NCBI GenBank assembly: GCA_002869925.2
Contig: NEWT02000035.1
Coordinates: forward strand, 428,483 to 490,566
Source of the DNA: Nitrospira sp. CG24A
Lineage (GTDB): Bacteria; Nitrospirota; Nitrospiria; Nitrospirales; Nitrospiraceae
Length of the DNA: 62,084 bases
Direction: 5' to 3'
The stretch's first letter is position 1; each line of letters opens with the position of its first letter. Made by a program: the position numbers and the translations under genes. The notes below the pieces were generated by a model. The model saw nothing but the letters and a program-made list of their open reading frames with translations. It made no database searches and had not been told where the DNA came from. Of this stretch, positions 9,035-18,372 are shown in pieces.

Positions 9035-9437
9035 CTATAGGAATGAACCATTTCGGCTTCATGCGACCAAAGTCGGTCCGTACATGGTGGCGAAGTGTGG
9101 GCTTCGAATCGAGCACGACAGGCCCGTGAGGCCCTCTCCAAAACACCACCCAATGCCAGAACGCGCGACCCTGCTCTTTACGCCATTTTATCGCGAGCAA
9201 CGCACGATCCGGTAAATTCTTCCATGAGGTGAACGGCTTTGGGGCACTTGCGGGCCTGATTCCATATTGCTCGAGCAGCCTTCGAACATGATGTGTCTCG
9301 GACCACAACCTCGAATCGCCCGAGAAAATGCCGAGCCGCTTCGCCACGCGTTGAGCCTGTCGATAACTCACGCCTGCCAGCACCGCGACGCTCGCAATGC
9401 CGCACCCAGTGCGCTCAAGTTGGACAACCGACTTCAT
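9024..9437 (-). CDS. C39-like cysteine peptidase domain protein
   Basis: A 137-residue, single-domain protein with no signal peptide. The start region QLERTGCGIASVAVLAG matches the C39/papain-like Gln...Cys motif; from the chosen ATG these are Gln6 and Cys12. FWHWVVFWRG and VVLDSKP then provide the expected His and Asp. C39 domains normally process leaders of exported peptides as part of an ABC transporter, but here the domain stands alone. I chose the ATG at 9437 because it places the catalytic Gln close to the N-terminus; ATGs at 9485 and 9515 are possible. The C-terminal codons are borrowed from an intergenic repeat. Substrate unknown. Confidence 0.72.
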   Translation of the reverse strand: MKSVVQLERTGCGIASVAVLAGVSYRQAQRVAKRLGIFSGDSRLWSETHHVRRLLEQYGIRPASAPKPFTSWKNLPDRALLAIKWRKEQGRAFWHWVVFWRGPHGPVVLDSKPTLRHHVRTDFGRMKPKWFIPIAGC

Positions 9438-9603
9438 CGCCACTCTCGTCTCAGTGTTCGTCCATTGAATTGTAAATCTTCTGTGCATATTTGCCACATC
9501 ATGACACCTTGTCAAGAAGATGGTGCGCCGATCAGGGTATCACCCGTCACTTCACCTGTGGTAGGTTCAAAGGTCAGCCCTCTCATCCTGACAGCGCGAG
9601 ACT

Positions 9604-10386
9604 ATGCCGGCACACACCTTACGCATCGCGTTGCTCCATCTCACGCCGATTCCCGGCGACATCACAAAGAACCGCCGGCTTGTCGAGAAGGCGGTCAACG
9701 CGGCTGCACGACTCGGCGCGACCTGGATCATCACACCCGAGCTCATCGTCACCGGCTATACCTTTGCCGATAACATCGGAACGAAGTGGATTGTGCCTCA
9801 GCCAGACCCGTGGATGACGCACATGTCCCGACTCGCCGCCAGACTGCGCGTGACGCTGTTCCTCTCCTGCCCCGAGCAGGACCGAAAGTCTCACAAACTT
9901 TATAACAGCCTATTTGTGATCGCAGCGGATGGAACCATCGTCGGCTCACATCGAAAAATTCATACGCTGCGAGTGGGATCGGAGGCGTGGTCGACGCCAG
10001 GAACGCAGGCAGTCGCCGTTCCAGTTCCTCCATTCACACGGGTTGGGATGCTGATCTGTGCAGATGCGTATACGTCAGACATCGCACGAAACCTACAGGC
10101 CCAAGGAGCGCAACTGCTGGTCTCATCGGCCGCATGGGCGCCTGGCCTGCATGGCCCGAATGGGGAATGGGAACGATGCACCCGCGACACAGGTCTTCCG
10201 ATCCTGGTGTGCAATCGGACAGGACCAGATAAGACCCTCGACTTTCGTCAAGCCGAGAGTGTCGTGGCAAAAGACGGGAAACGTCTACTGTCCTTGTCTT
10301 CAGCACGTTCGGCGATATTCGCTATCGAGTGGGATGTGAATGCACAGACATTGGCGAAACAGGACTATCAGACCGTCTACCTCTAG
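9604..10386 (+). CDS. Carbon-nitrogen hydrolase (nitrilase superfamily)
   Basis: A 260-residue protein covering the whole nitrilase fold. The Glu-Lys-Cys triad is visible: Glu46 in TPELIVTGY, Lys118 in HRKIHT and Cys152 in LICADAY. Family members hydrolyse nitriles, amides or N-carbamoyl compounds, and the sequence alone does not set the substrate. There is no signal peptide, so it is cytoplasmic. It starts about 170 bp from the divergent C39-like gene and has no obvious operon partner. An intergenic repeat follows about 80 bp after the stop. Confidence 0.9.
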   Translation: MPAHTLRIALLHLTPIPGDITKNRRLVEKAVNAAARLGATWIITPELIVTGYTFADNIGTKWIVPQPDPWMTHMSRLAARLRVTLFLSCPEQDRKSHKLYNSLFVIAADGTIVGSHRKIHTLRVGSEAWSTPGTQAVAVPVPPFTRVGMLICADAYTSDIARNLQAQGAQLLVSSAAWAPGLHGPNGEWERCTRDTGLPILVCNRTGPDKTLDFRQAESVVAKDGKRLLSLSSARSAIFAIEWDVNAQTLAKQDYQTVYL

Positions 10387-10463
10387 CAGTCTGGGGAAAA
10401 ACTATGTTGGCACGCACGCACATCGAAGGTCCGCATAGCTAGTGCAACATGAGCACGGTCCCG

Positions 10464-10588
10464 CAGGCTGCTCAAAAAGGCTGTCCAGCAAGGCCGCAGC
10501 GAGTGAAGGCCCGAGGCGTACCCTTGGGGTACGTTGAGGGTCTGAACGATGCGAGAACGCTGCTGGCGGACTTTTTCAGCAGCCCGCT
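10464..10588. repeat. Intergenic element with inverted ends, clean copy
   Basis: The left end is CAGGCTGCTCAAAAAGGC and the right end GCGGACTTTTTCAGCAGCC, an imperfect inverted repeat. A central GTACCCTTGGGGTAC palindrome is present. It lies between the convergent nitrilase-family and alpha/beta-hydrolase genes. A preceding segment (10393-10463, AAAAACTATGTTGG...) is also seen beside the copies at 52803 and 57432, so a longer composite form exists. Confidence 0.85.
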
Positions 10589-10646
10589 AGCAGGCGACGG
10601 TATCAGCATCCTCAGGTCGAGCCTGAACAATCTGAATGGACATCGA

Positions 10647-11183
10647 TTACCCTGCCAGCTGTTGAAAGATCGCGTAGCCTTCGTTCCATTCACCATGCCC
10701 ACTGTCGGCATTGATGTGGCCGGCCTCTCCAATATCGACGAAGCGGCTGCCCCAGGCGTGTGCGCAATGCTGCGCAAACGCCGATGACCCGAACGGATCG
10801 TTCGCACTCGCGACTACGATGGAAGGAAACCCGTGAGGCCGCATCGGCACCGGTGCAAACCCACATGCCTTGGCAGGAAAGCTTGCACTCTCCGGATCGG
10901 GGACCGCCACGAGAAACGCACCCTTCGGAAGCAACGCTGAACGATGAGCCCAATGAGCCACAAGAAGGCAGGCGAGGCTATGAGCTATCAGCATCGGCGG
11001 AGAAAGGCACGCTCGCACGGCAACATCCAACGCGCGAACCCAATCGTCGCATACCGGGCGGTCCCATTCTCCCAGATTCACGCGCTGCCAGTGGGGATGG
11101 CGCGACGCCCAACGGGATTGCCAATGTTGCAGCCCTGAATTGCCAATACCAGGCAGCACTAACACCGGAGTCGCTACCGACAT
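10647..11183 (-). CDS. RBBP9/YdeN-family alpha/beta hydrolase
   Basis: A 178-residue small serine hydrolase. VLVLPGIGNSGLQHWQSRW at the start is the family hallmark. The nucleophile is the Ser in IAHSLAC, with Asp in SANDPFGS and His in AGHINADSGHG completing the triad. It is cytoplasmic and its substrate is unknown. GGAGGATGAG directly precedes the ATG at 11183, which lies 1 nt beyond the stop of the upstream methyltransferase, so the two are co-translated. Confidence 0.9.
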   Translation of the reverse strand: MSVATPVLVLPGIGNSGLQHWQSRWASRHPHWQRVNLGEWDRPVCDDWVRALDVAVRACLSPPMLIAHSLACLLVAHWAHRSALLPKGAFLVAVPDPESASFPAKACGFAPVPMRPHGFPSIVVASANDPFGSSAFAQHCAHAWGSRFVDIGEAGHINADSGHGEWNEGYAIFQQLAG

Positions 11184-11184
11184 C

Positions 11185-11985
11185 TCATCCTCCGGCCTTC
11201 CTGCCACTCACGGCAATGGTGGCGTAGTAGATAGCCCATGTGCTGGGATCGTCGGCGAATCGGCAATACCGTTCAAGATCCGACTGTTTCACCACTCCTG
11301 TAGCCAAATACTTCTCCCGCAATTGCTCAGCCGACATCTTCATCACCGTGGCCATGCCGGACCTGCCTGCACAGATCGGAGCATCGTTCTCTACAATGAG
11401 GTCTTGTAGTCCGCACCGTTGCAGCAAGGCGGGCAACTTCAAGCCCAGCGCGTAGTCCATCCTCAACGTCACGTACATCTTCGCGATAGCCTGACTAACC
11501 TTATAGAAGGACGCGAGGTCCTCCTCTTCGCCGACAATCCCACGCGACGCAGAAAAGTCTGGCTCCTCCAACACAAGCCAGCCTCCCGGCTTGAGGCAAT
11601 CGAGCATCTTCGTCAACGCCACCTCATAGTCAGCGAGATGGATCAGGACATACCGCGCATGCACCACATCGAACGATTGCTGCGACAACTGAGCCGTGCG
11701 AATATCGGCTCGCACGATGCTCACATTGGGTCGGTCCACTTCACGCAGAAACTTCGGATCGAGATCTACCGCCACAACCCGCCCCGTCGGACCAACCACT
11801 TCACCCATCCAGTTCATAATGGATCCAGCACCTGGCCCAACCTCAAGACAATGCCAGCCGGACTGCAGGCCATTATCGAGCAACCGTTTTCGACTCGCAG
11901 GATCGAACACCTGCTCGATCACCCGAAGCCGTTCCAGTTCACGTTGGTCGTCAACTCGCTGAAAGACATATGCCGATTCGGCCAC
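11185..11985 (-). CDS. Class I SAM-dependent methyltransferase
   Basis: A 266-residue protein with a GTG start preceded by GAGG. Motif I is LEVGPGAGS near residue 47, an acidic residue ends the next strand (VVAVDLDPKF), and VHARYVLIHL and LKPGGWLVLEEPDF follow. This is the standard Rossmann methyltransferase layout of small-molecule enzymes. The C-terminal part (SAEQLREKYLATGVV) resembles the substrate cap of UbiE-like enzymes. It forms a two-gene unit with the downstream hydrolase. Substrate not predictable. Confidence 0.88.
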   Translation of the reverse strand: MAESAYVFQRVDDQRELERLRVIEQVFDPASRKRLLDNGLQSGWHCLEVGPGAGSIMNWMGEVVGPTGRVVAVDLDPKFLREVDRPNVSIVRADIRTAQLSQQSFDVVHARYVLIHLADYEVALTKMLDCLKPGGWLVLEEPDFSASRGIVGEEEDLASFYKVSQAIAKMYVTLRMDYALGLKLPALLQRCGLQDLIVENDAPICAGRSGMATVMKMSAEQLREKYLATGVVKQSDLERYCRFADDPSTWAIYYATIAVSGRKAGG

Positions 11986-12268
11986 GCGACAACCTCGCCC
12001 TCAATGTACAACAGAAGATCTGATGGGCCAAAACACTGGAGGAGTACGGAGTATAAACCACTACCAGGCGGGGAGAAAGGCTGTCCACTTCCTTGATGTG
12101 CACATCCTTCTCATGTCTGTACATAGCGCGGTAACTTCTCCACACAACAATAGCCGGCCTCTCCTCCCGACGCATGCATATGACTTACCGCTTTTCACGA
12201 TTAGTTTCTGCTATATTAGCGACTGAACACAGCAATTTCTCAACACCCTGTTACATGAGGACTGTTCG

Positions 12269-12652
12269 ATGGAAACTTCCCAGAGAGATGCGCTTCTTGG
12301 AACGATCACGTGGTGGGGCTTTCACGCCCTTCTCGTGTGGATAGGAGCCTGGCATTTTTTGTCTAGAAATCTTGCCGATGGGGGCCTATTCGTGTCGGAC
12401 CTGTTCGCCGGCGCTCTCCTACTCGCCACGGCGCTTTCACTTCTTCGGCTCTCGATAGGTTGTCACTTCCTTCGTTTCGTGGCCCTCATAGGCATCTTGC
12501 TCGTAATCTATCGTGCATGGAATGGGAAAGTCGAATTGGGCAACCTGGCCGACGTCGCGATCTGGGCGTACACATTTTATTCCTTTGGTCCAAGTAGTTG
12601 GCGCTTTTCCCTCTATAGCCCACTTGGCGTCTTTGGGAAGTTGAAAGCGTAG
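12269..12652 (+). CDS. Hypothetical small membrane protein
   Basis: A 127-residue protein with about four predicted membrane spans (ITWWGFHALLVWIGAW, LFAGALLLATALSLL, FVALIGILLVIYRAW, AIWAYTFYSFG). GAGGA precedes the ATG. A TATATT hexamer 50 nt upstream could be a -10 box, but no good -35 is visible. I do not recognise the family. It is monocistronic and faces the porin gene across a shared terminator hairpin. Confidence 0.65.
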   Translation: METSQRDALLGTITWWGFHALLVWIGAWHFLSRNLADGGLFVSDLFAGALLLATALSLLRLSIGCHFLRFVALIGILLVIYRAWNGKVELGNLADVAIWAYTFYSFGPSSWRFSLYSPLGVFGKLKA

Positions 12653-12716
12653 ATACATCGAACGCCGCACTGATCGATCTCAGCCCACACTCTCCAGCTG
12701 AAGTTTCATGGCACAA

Positions 12717-12740
12717 GCCGACTCGCCTATGCGAGTCGGC
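12717..12740. terminator. Bidirectional terminator-like hairpin
   Basis: A perfect 10-bp stem, GCCGACTCGC / GCGAGTCGGC, with a CTAT loop, sits between the convergent genes ending at 12652 and 12763. There is no long U-tract, so termination in either direction is plausible but not certain. Confidence 0.7.
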
Positions 12741-12762
12741 CTCAACTCCACGTATTCCCTCA

Positions 12763-13977
12763 CTAAAACTGTAGATAGGCATTGATGGCGACAAGGACCT
12801 GATTGTCCTTCTGCCCATCGTTATAGGGATTCCGTCCACCCGCAAACCAGTCGTACCGGACTTCCGGACGAATTGTCACGTTCGGATGCAGGTAGTAATT
12901 CACTCCGCCGGTGAGCGAGTAGAAACTACCGGCGAACGGAGCGAAGTTGGGATTTCCTCGATCAGGGGAACCTCCAACTCTGGTGCCCGCTTCATCCCGC
13001 ATCCATTCGAACCGGAGTCCCGCTTTCACTTTTTGATGCAGCCGGTAATAGAGATATTGATCGATGCCATACCATCGCGCAGTTCCCCCACCGATTTTCC
13101 CATCCTCTTGATAGGCGTAGTGGTGATGGAAAACATATTCAAGATCGTCGGTAGGATTGACGCCAATGATCGCGCTATAGCGGGTTCGTTGCCCGGTTCT
13201 TTCGGCAATCGCCGTCGGTTCTTCTCCCGTAATCACTCCAAACGAGGCCGTCAAGAAATTATTCTCCATCGCGTATTTGGCTTTCAGAACATAGGCCGGC
13301 TTGTCGCTCCGCCGATCGAACGCATCCCATCCATTCACCACGCCTCCTTGGAATGTCACTTGCGGCGTGACATTCCAGGTGGCGAGACCGCCCCAATGAG
13401 TGAACGGACCGGCAAACTGATAGGAATACGATTTTGAATAGAAGAAGTTCGCCGGAGCCGGCACCCCTTCATACCCGATAATCGTGTAAAAGTGTCCCGC
13501 TTTCACCGAAACCGTCTGGTTCCCGACCTCGGCATACATCTGCGGAAGCGCGAATCCATGCTCCTCACGGTTCCACTTGGGCGAACCGGATTGATTCCGC
13601 TCGATCCCGTTGCTCTGAGCCAAAAAGTAATCATGTCCGTACATGGCATCGACTCGGAATCCCACATCAATCCCGCTCGTGGCTTTCAGAGCCTTCTCCA
13701 CAACCAGATACAACTGATTGAGCACCGGTCTGTCGCGATCGATCGCATTGTAGGGTCCGTTAAAATGGGAGGTCGGACTCGATCCGTTAAACGTATAGCC
13801 TCCGTCCACCCACCCCCGCACAGAGATCGGCCAACTTTGAGGAAAGAGCCGCTGAACAGCCGCATTCCCTTGAGCCGACGAATCCGGCACAGCCGCCTCA
13901 TCCGCCCAAACTTGGCCGACGCCGGCGAGCAACCCGATCAGTCCACAGATTCCCACACTGAATTTCCCTACCTTCAT
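12763..13977 (-). CDS. Porin-like outer membrane beta-barrel protein
   Basis: A 404-residue protein from the ATG at 13977, preceded by AAGGAGG. A signal peptide (GICGLIGLLAGVGQVWA) is followed by alternating aromatic strands (VKAGHFYTIIGYEGVPAPAN, YVFHHHYAYQ) and ends in AINAYLQF, with the C-terminal Phe expected of an outer-membrane barrel. It resembles the BBP2/DUF1597-type putative porins. The role is presumably diffusion across the outer membrane; the substrate is unknown. Two GTCAC-GTGGC inverted motifs lie 190-250 nt upstream. Confidence 0.85.
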   Translation of the reverse strand: MKVGKFSVGICGLIGLLAGVGQVWADEAAVPDSSAQGNAAVQRLFPQSWPISVRGWVDGGYTFNGSSPTSHFNGPYNAIDRDRPVLNQLYLVVEKALKATSGIDVGFRVDAMYGHDYFLAQSNGIERNQSGSPKWNREEHGFALPQMYAEVGNQTVSVKAGHFYTIIGYEGVPAPANFFYSKSYSYQFAGPFTHWGGLATWNVTPQVTFQGGVVNGWDAFDRRSDKPAYVLKAKYAMENNFLTASFGVITGEEPTAIAERTGQRTRYSAIIGVNPTDDLEYVFHHHYAYQEDGKIGGGTARWYGIDQYLYYRLHQKVKAGLRFEWMRDEAGTRVGGSPDRGNPNFAPFAGSFYSLTGGVNYYLHPNVTIRPEVRYDWFAGGRNPYNDGQKDNQVLVAINAYLQF

Positions 13978-14476
13978 CGATAACTCCTCCTTAACGGTGA
14001 AACTGCACCGACCACTCCAACAAAAATCTCTTCGCACCCCAGCCCATGCGCCTGATCGATGAACAAAATCCACGTAGGCATCAGCAAAAACAATACCCCG
14101 CACTGTAGGAATCAATAGCATTCAAGTGTTCAGCAGTTTTCTAAGCCGCTGCCGGCGCACTCACCCGGTCGTCACAGTCATCGACTGTGGCAAAAAGTAG
14201 ATAGGTGTGTCACGCCGCGTGGCATGAATGAAACATCGCAAAGGATCTGTGACGGCAAGGATTATGGGCGATGGGTAGGCAAAAGAAGAACGGCATGAGC
14301 GAATGTCGTGTCTTGTACGACTCTGCTATTCACATGCGACCAAGTGTCCTGATAGTGCCGCAAACACCTCACGCGAGAACAAGGCGAGAACAACTTCTCA
14401 AAACTGTCATACCTCAAGGCAGAAGGTCAACCAACAATCCGACCGGATTCACAATATTAGATTACAAGACGCGACC
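13978..14476. promoter_or_regulatory. Intergenic region with two GTCAC...GTGGC inverted motifs
   Basis: About 500 bp separate the porin start from the recognisable part of the DUF4153 remnant. GTCAC-11-GTGGC at 14171-14191 and GTCAC-5-GTGGC at 14209-14223 are imperfect inverted repeats. They could be operator half-sites for the porin gene on the minus strand. The rest shows no convincing gene; the lost 5' part of the DUF4153 gene may once have lain here. Confidence 0.35.
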
Positions 14477-15937
14477 CTAATCTTTTTCTTCCTCTTTCCC
14501 TACCTTCAGATCTATCAACGCAGTGGCGAGGTAGCATTCCCCTATCAGGAATTGTATCGCCACAGTTGGAACAACTTTTTTCTAGCCGGACTTGGCTGGT
14601 TCTATGCAGGGATCTATTGGGCTCTGGTGTGGATGTGTGGTGGCCTCGTTAAGGCTTTGGGCATTAACACCGTTCAAGAACTCATTTCCAAGCCAAGCTT
14701 CATTGCCATTACGACAGGCATCATGGGAGGTGTGGGCATCGCACTCGCCAAAGAACACGCTCACATCATCACAACGATACGATCTATTGCCGCAGCATTA
14801 TTTCGTTCACTTACCCCCCTCCTTGTGGTCATCGTACTAAGCTTTCTCGCCATTCTTCCCTTCACCGGCCTTGCACCGCTTTGGGCCACGAAGTGGGCTT
14901 CATCCATTCTCTTAGCACTATTGCTGCTCATCCTCTTGTTTGTGAATGCCGTGTTCCAAGATGGAGAAGGTACCAGCCCATACGGAACTCTCGTCCGGCG
15001 TGGAGTTGAGGCCATGCTGGTGGCTATGCCGATTCTGGTTGGACTTACCATCTACTCAATGAATCTTCGGATAGAACAATATGGTTTCACGCCAGAACGT
15101 TACTATGCAATTGTCTTTGCGATTGTCCTTGGTGGCTATGGCATAGGATACGCCTGGAGCGCAGCAAGAACGAGTTCGCAATGGCTGGGAGGCATTCGCG
15201 GGTTCAATGTAGCCCTCTCCTTTTTGGTACTTGGGCTCGCCTTCGCCACGCACAGTCCTCTCATGGACCCGCTCAAGCGCAGTGCAGAAGATCAAGAGCA
15301 GCGGTTCCTCAGTGGCAAGACAGATGTGGCTCATTTCGACTTTGGCACCATGCGATTTGAACTGGGGCACTATGGTCAAGAGGTACTTGATCGGCTCGCT
15401 CAGTTAACAACTCATCCAGAGCATCAACAAATCACCATCTAGCTGACAAGACTGAAGCAGACCAAGAATAAGTGGGAGTGGACAAAACCTGCACTTCTTG
15501 TTACGCCGAAAGAGTTGTTGGTAAAACTCACAGTCTCCCCTCCCAACCACACCTTGCCTAGCGACCTTTTCTCCAGCATCCAGAACGAATCGACTCGACA
15601 TCTTGTCGATGGCTGCACAACAACCCATCCGTGTGACATCGTTGCCGGGCAATGGGACGATGACCCTGAGCTTGAATATGCACTACTCAACGGTTGTGGA
15701 CACATTGCAAAAGGCTGCCACAATTACACCGTTGCGCTCTTTAATCGAGTCGGTGCCTCAGCATGGAAGCTGGTTGCTTCTATCTCATTCGCAGGAGACG
15801 GCAAGGAATTGCCACGAAGGGAAACCCTTCTGGCCGCACGAGAAGGCCGACTTGTTTTCAGTGGAACCCAGTACCATTGCGTAACGGTGGGGAAATCGCC
15901 GAAGGTGTGTGACTACTGGGGGTATGAGAAAGAGTAA
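14477..15937 (+). pseudogene. Broken DUF4153 membrane protein gene
   Basis: Homology begins around 14477 (FFFLFPYLQIYQRSGEV) without the usual first membrane spans, continues through several spans, and reaches LSGKTDVAHFDFGTMRFELG. An in-frame TAG at 15440-15442 then interrupts it. After the TAG the same frame stays open to 15937 and encodes the expected periplasmic tail with paired Cys (PCDIVAGQWDDDPELEY, NGCGHIAKGC). So it has lost its N-terminus and carries one nonsense codon. The upstream frame to 14303 has no membrane-protein character. Two separate proteins from a split gene are possible but less likely. Confidence 0.72.
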
Positions 15938-16152
15938 CCGGCCAACGAGTATGTGACTCCAAGGTTCAACTCATTCAATCTCCATCTCGAGGGTCGGACG
16001 CGTTGACGGCTGTCGCGTCTGGCTCGCTTACGACTATCGAGGAACGAACGACGAGAGACGCCGTCTAGTCCGCAGGATTCATGAACGGTTCAACTCTAAT
16101 TGCGGAGTTAGAAGTCAGAATTCTATGCTGCCACCAATCCTAGCCCGTCGCT

Positions 16153-16368
16153 CTACGCGACGTGACGGAGCCGCGGCTTAGCCGATTCTGTTTCGAGCAA
16201 CCGCCCTGCTCCCGCCCGTTGGATCATCCGATGCTGCTGAATGAGCGGATCGACAATGTTCCCGCAGGACACACAGCGCCATCCTTTCATCCACATCGGA
16301 ATACTGCTTTCTTGAATGTCGATGAGGCTATCGGTAACCATGAGACCATCACATCGTGCACACTCCAT
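16153..16368 (-). CDS. Small zinc-ribbon protein
   Basis: A 71-residue protein starting MECARCDGLM, with GAGGAGGG immediately upstream of the ATG at 16368. Two CxxC pairs (CARC and CVSC, about 35 residues apart) should bind one zinc. The pattern between them (MWMKGWRCVSCGNIVDPLIQ) is that of small zinc-finger proteins common in Nitrospira and Deltaproteobacteria. Function unknown; it may bind nucleic acid or another protein. Confidence 0.75.
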   Translation of the reverse strand: MECARCDGLMVTDSLIDIQESSIPMWMKGWRCVSCGNIVDPLIQQHRMIQRAGAGRLLETESAKPRLRHVA

Positions 16369-16600
16369 GGGACCCTCCTCTGTTAAGACTGACACCTACG
16401 ACACCGTACCCACTCCCTTTCAAGCCTAGCAGACGCGTGACCAACTGTTTGCCTCCTAATGCTAGCAATCGCAATGCCACGGGTGTTGTGGCGAAGGCTT
16501 GCGTGTTTTCCCAATGAATCGTAGAGTACCGACGAATAGCATTCGCCCTCAACTGATGATAGATGCGACAGATTGGTCTCATGCGGCAAAAATGCTGTGC

Positions 16601-16724
16601 AGGCTGTTGAAAAAAACCCGCCAGCATCGTTCTCGCGTCGCTCAGAAGCTCAACCTACGGGACGAAGTACGATTCGCCTCCTCGCTCGCTACGGCTTTGC
16701 TGGAGAGGATTTTTGAACAACCTG
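16601..16724. repeat. Intergenic element with inverted ends
   Basis: CAGGCTGTTGAAAAAAACCC at the left and TTTTTGAACAACCTG at the right form the inverted ends. The interior (TCGTTCTCGCGTCGCTCAGA ... CGCTACGGCTTTGCTGG) matches the copy at 48715-48925. It occupies the gap between the zinc-ribbon gene and the Rqc2-like gene; the rest of that gap (16369-16600) shows nothing else. Confidence 0.82.
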
Positions 16725-16830
16725 TTGGCCCGCGAGCCGATCGAGCCGATGGCCCAAGTAGGAAAAGCCTCTCCTTCGTGATCGATCTACGCAGTGTTCT
16801 TTGTGCGTACAAACCATTCGGAGATTACTT

Positions 16831-18279
16831 GTGGCATTAAGCGCGACAGAAATTTCGAAGGTGATGGATGAATGTGCCCTGGTTCTGGCTGGAGGCTGGA
16901 TTCAGAAAATGTATCAGCCGACAGATCGTACCGTGGTGCTGGAAATTCGCACGCCGGGACGGACGCACCGACTCCTCATCTCATGCCAGCCCGACACCGC
17001 CAGGATTCACATCACCACGACAGCCTTTCAGAATCCACCGACACCTCCACCCCTCTGCCAATTTCTCCGCGCACACCTGCAAGGAGCACGCATCGACCGG
17101 ATCGAACAGCTGCACGGAGACCGAATCGTTCAACTTGCACTGACGGCAAAGGAGGGTCCCTGCAGTCTGGTCGCTGAACTGACAGGGAAAACATCGAACC
17201 TCGTTGTCCTCGATGAGGCAAGCCGTGTCCGGCGAGATCTGAATGGAGAAAAAGGTCTGGTGGGACAGCTGTACGCGCCTCCCTCTCATTCGCAACGAGA
17301 ACGAGGCGCTGCCGACCAGGCGCGATTCAGTCAGAACCTCCCGGAATCGCTGTTTCCTCTGTCCGCTGCCATCGAAACTCACTACCGTGCGGCCGAGGGT
17401 GTTTCAATTGTCGAAACTGCACGGAATACCAGGGCAGGAATACTAAGAAAATCCATCAAGAAGCTCCGCCGCCGCATTGAGGCCTGGCACGAAGATCTCG
17501 CTAAGGCAGAGAAGTATAAAACCTACGATCGCTATGGCGAACTGATCAAGGCAAACCTCGGAACCATCCGCAAGGGTCAGACCGACGTGGCCGTGGTGGA
17601 TTATTTCGATGAGGAACTTCCGACCCTGACGATCCCACTCGACCAAGCCAAAACTCCTCAAGGCAATATGGACGATTATTTCCGAAAGCATCGGAAATGC
17701 CTGGCGGCGGAGCGGGAACTGCGCCCACGCATCGGAGAAGGAGAACGAGAGCTGGAGGCTCTGAAGGGAGAGCTCACCGCCATCGAACAAGGCGCCTGGC
17801 AACCGCCCGAGAAACCGAGCCAGATCGCGCGAACGACAATCCGGCAGCGGGAAGGCAGGGGAAAGGGTCGTCAGGAACAACGTCAAGGTCCGTTCCGCCG
17901 CTTCACCTCGTCAGACGGTTTGGCGATTTATGTCGGAAGAAATGCGCGGGAGAACGACGAGTTGACGTTCGGTCTTGCCAAAAGCGATGACCTCTGGCTC
18001 CATGCCCGTGGGACACCTGGATCACACGTCGTGGTCCGCACGGAAAAAGGAAGCGACCCGCCGTCCGAGACCATACGAGACGCGGCGACACTGGCGCTGC
18101 TCTATAGCGACTTGAAGAAAAGCGGCAAAGGCGACGTCATCTACACAAGACGTAAATGGGTCAAGAAGGCCAAAGGCCAGGCGCCGGGAGCCGTCATCGT
18201 GACGCAGGAGAAGTCGATGCATGTCAGTCTGGAGAAAACACGACTGGATGCACTCAAGGCTCGGTCAACTCGCGAGTAG
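16831..18279 (+). CDS. Rqc2/NFACT family protein (RqcH-like)
   Basis: A 482-residue protein from the GTG at 16831, preceded by GGAG; an in-frame TTG at 16801 lacks such a site. It has an N-terminal NFACT-N/FbpA domain, a middle coiled coil (GILRKSIKKLRRRIEAWHED) and a C-terminal NFACT-R domain with DLWLHARGTPGSHVVVR. In bacteria RqcH binds obstructed 50S subunits and recruits tRNA-Ala to add alanine tails for degradation. It is shorter than the roughly 570 residues of Bacillus RqcH, mostly in the middle. The ribosome-rescue role follows from family knowledge. Confidence 0.88.
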   Translation: MALSATEISKVMDECALVLAGGWIQKMYQPTDRTVVLEIRTPGRTHRLLISCQPDTARIHITTTAFQNPPTPPPLCQFLRAHLQGARIDRIEQLHGDRIVQLALTAKEGPCSLVAELTGKTSNLVVLDEASRVRRDLNGEKGLVGQLYAPPSHSQRERGAADQARFSQNLPESLFPLSAAIETHYRAAEGVSIVETARNTRAGILRKSIKKLRRRIEAWHEDLAKAEKYKTYDRYGELIKANLGTIRKGQTDVAVVDYFDEELPTLTIPLDQAKTPQGNMDDYFRKHRKCLAAERELRPRIGEGERELEALKGELTAIEQGAWQPPEKPSQIARTTIRQREGRGKGRQEQRQGPFRRFTSSDGLAIYVGRNARENDELTFGLAKSDDLWLHARGTPGSHVVVRTEKGSDPPSETIRDAATLALLYSDLKKSGKGDVIYTRRKWVKKAKGQAPGAVIVTQEKSMHVSLEKTRLDALKARSTRE

Positions 18280-18372
18280 CCATTCGAGTTTCGAACAGCC
18301 ATTATCCGAACACCGCCACCCTATCCCCAGTTCCACAAGATCTTTTGCAGATGATAGTCGGCGGATTCGCAC

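Noticed and set aside
14219-14242. A possible sigma-54 site (TGGCA ... GCA).
   Set aside because: The GG to GC spacing is not the required 10 bp.
14271-14480. A 69-codon plus-strand frame ahead of the DUF4153 remnant.
   Set aside because: No ribosome site, no recognisable domain, and it overlaps the remnant in another frame.
15938-16152. Possible small gene or RNA after the DUF4153 remnant.
   Set aside because: No open frame with a ribosome site and no clear hairpin.
16801-16830. TTG start for the Rqc2-like protein.
   Set aside because: GTG at 16831 has a ribosome site and gives the normal family N-terminus.
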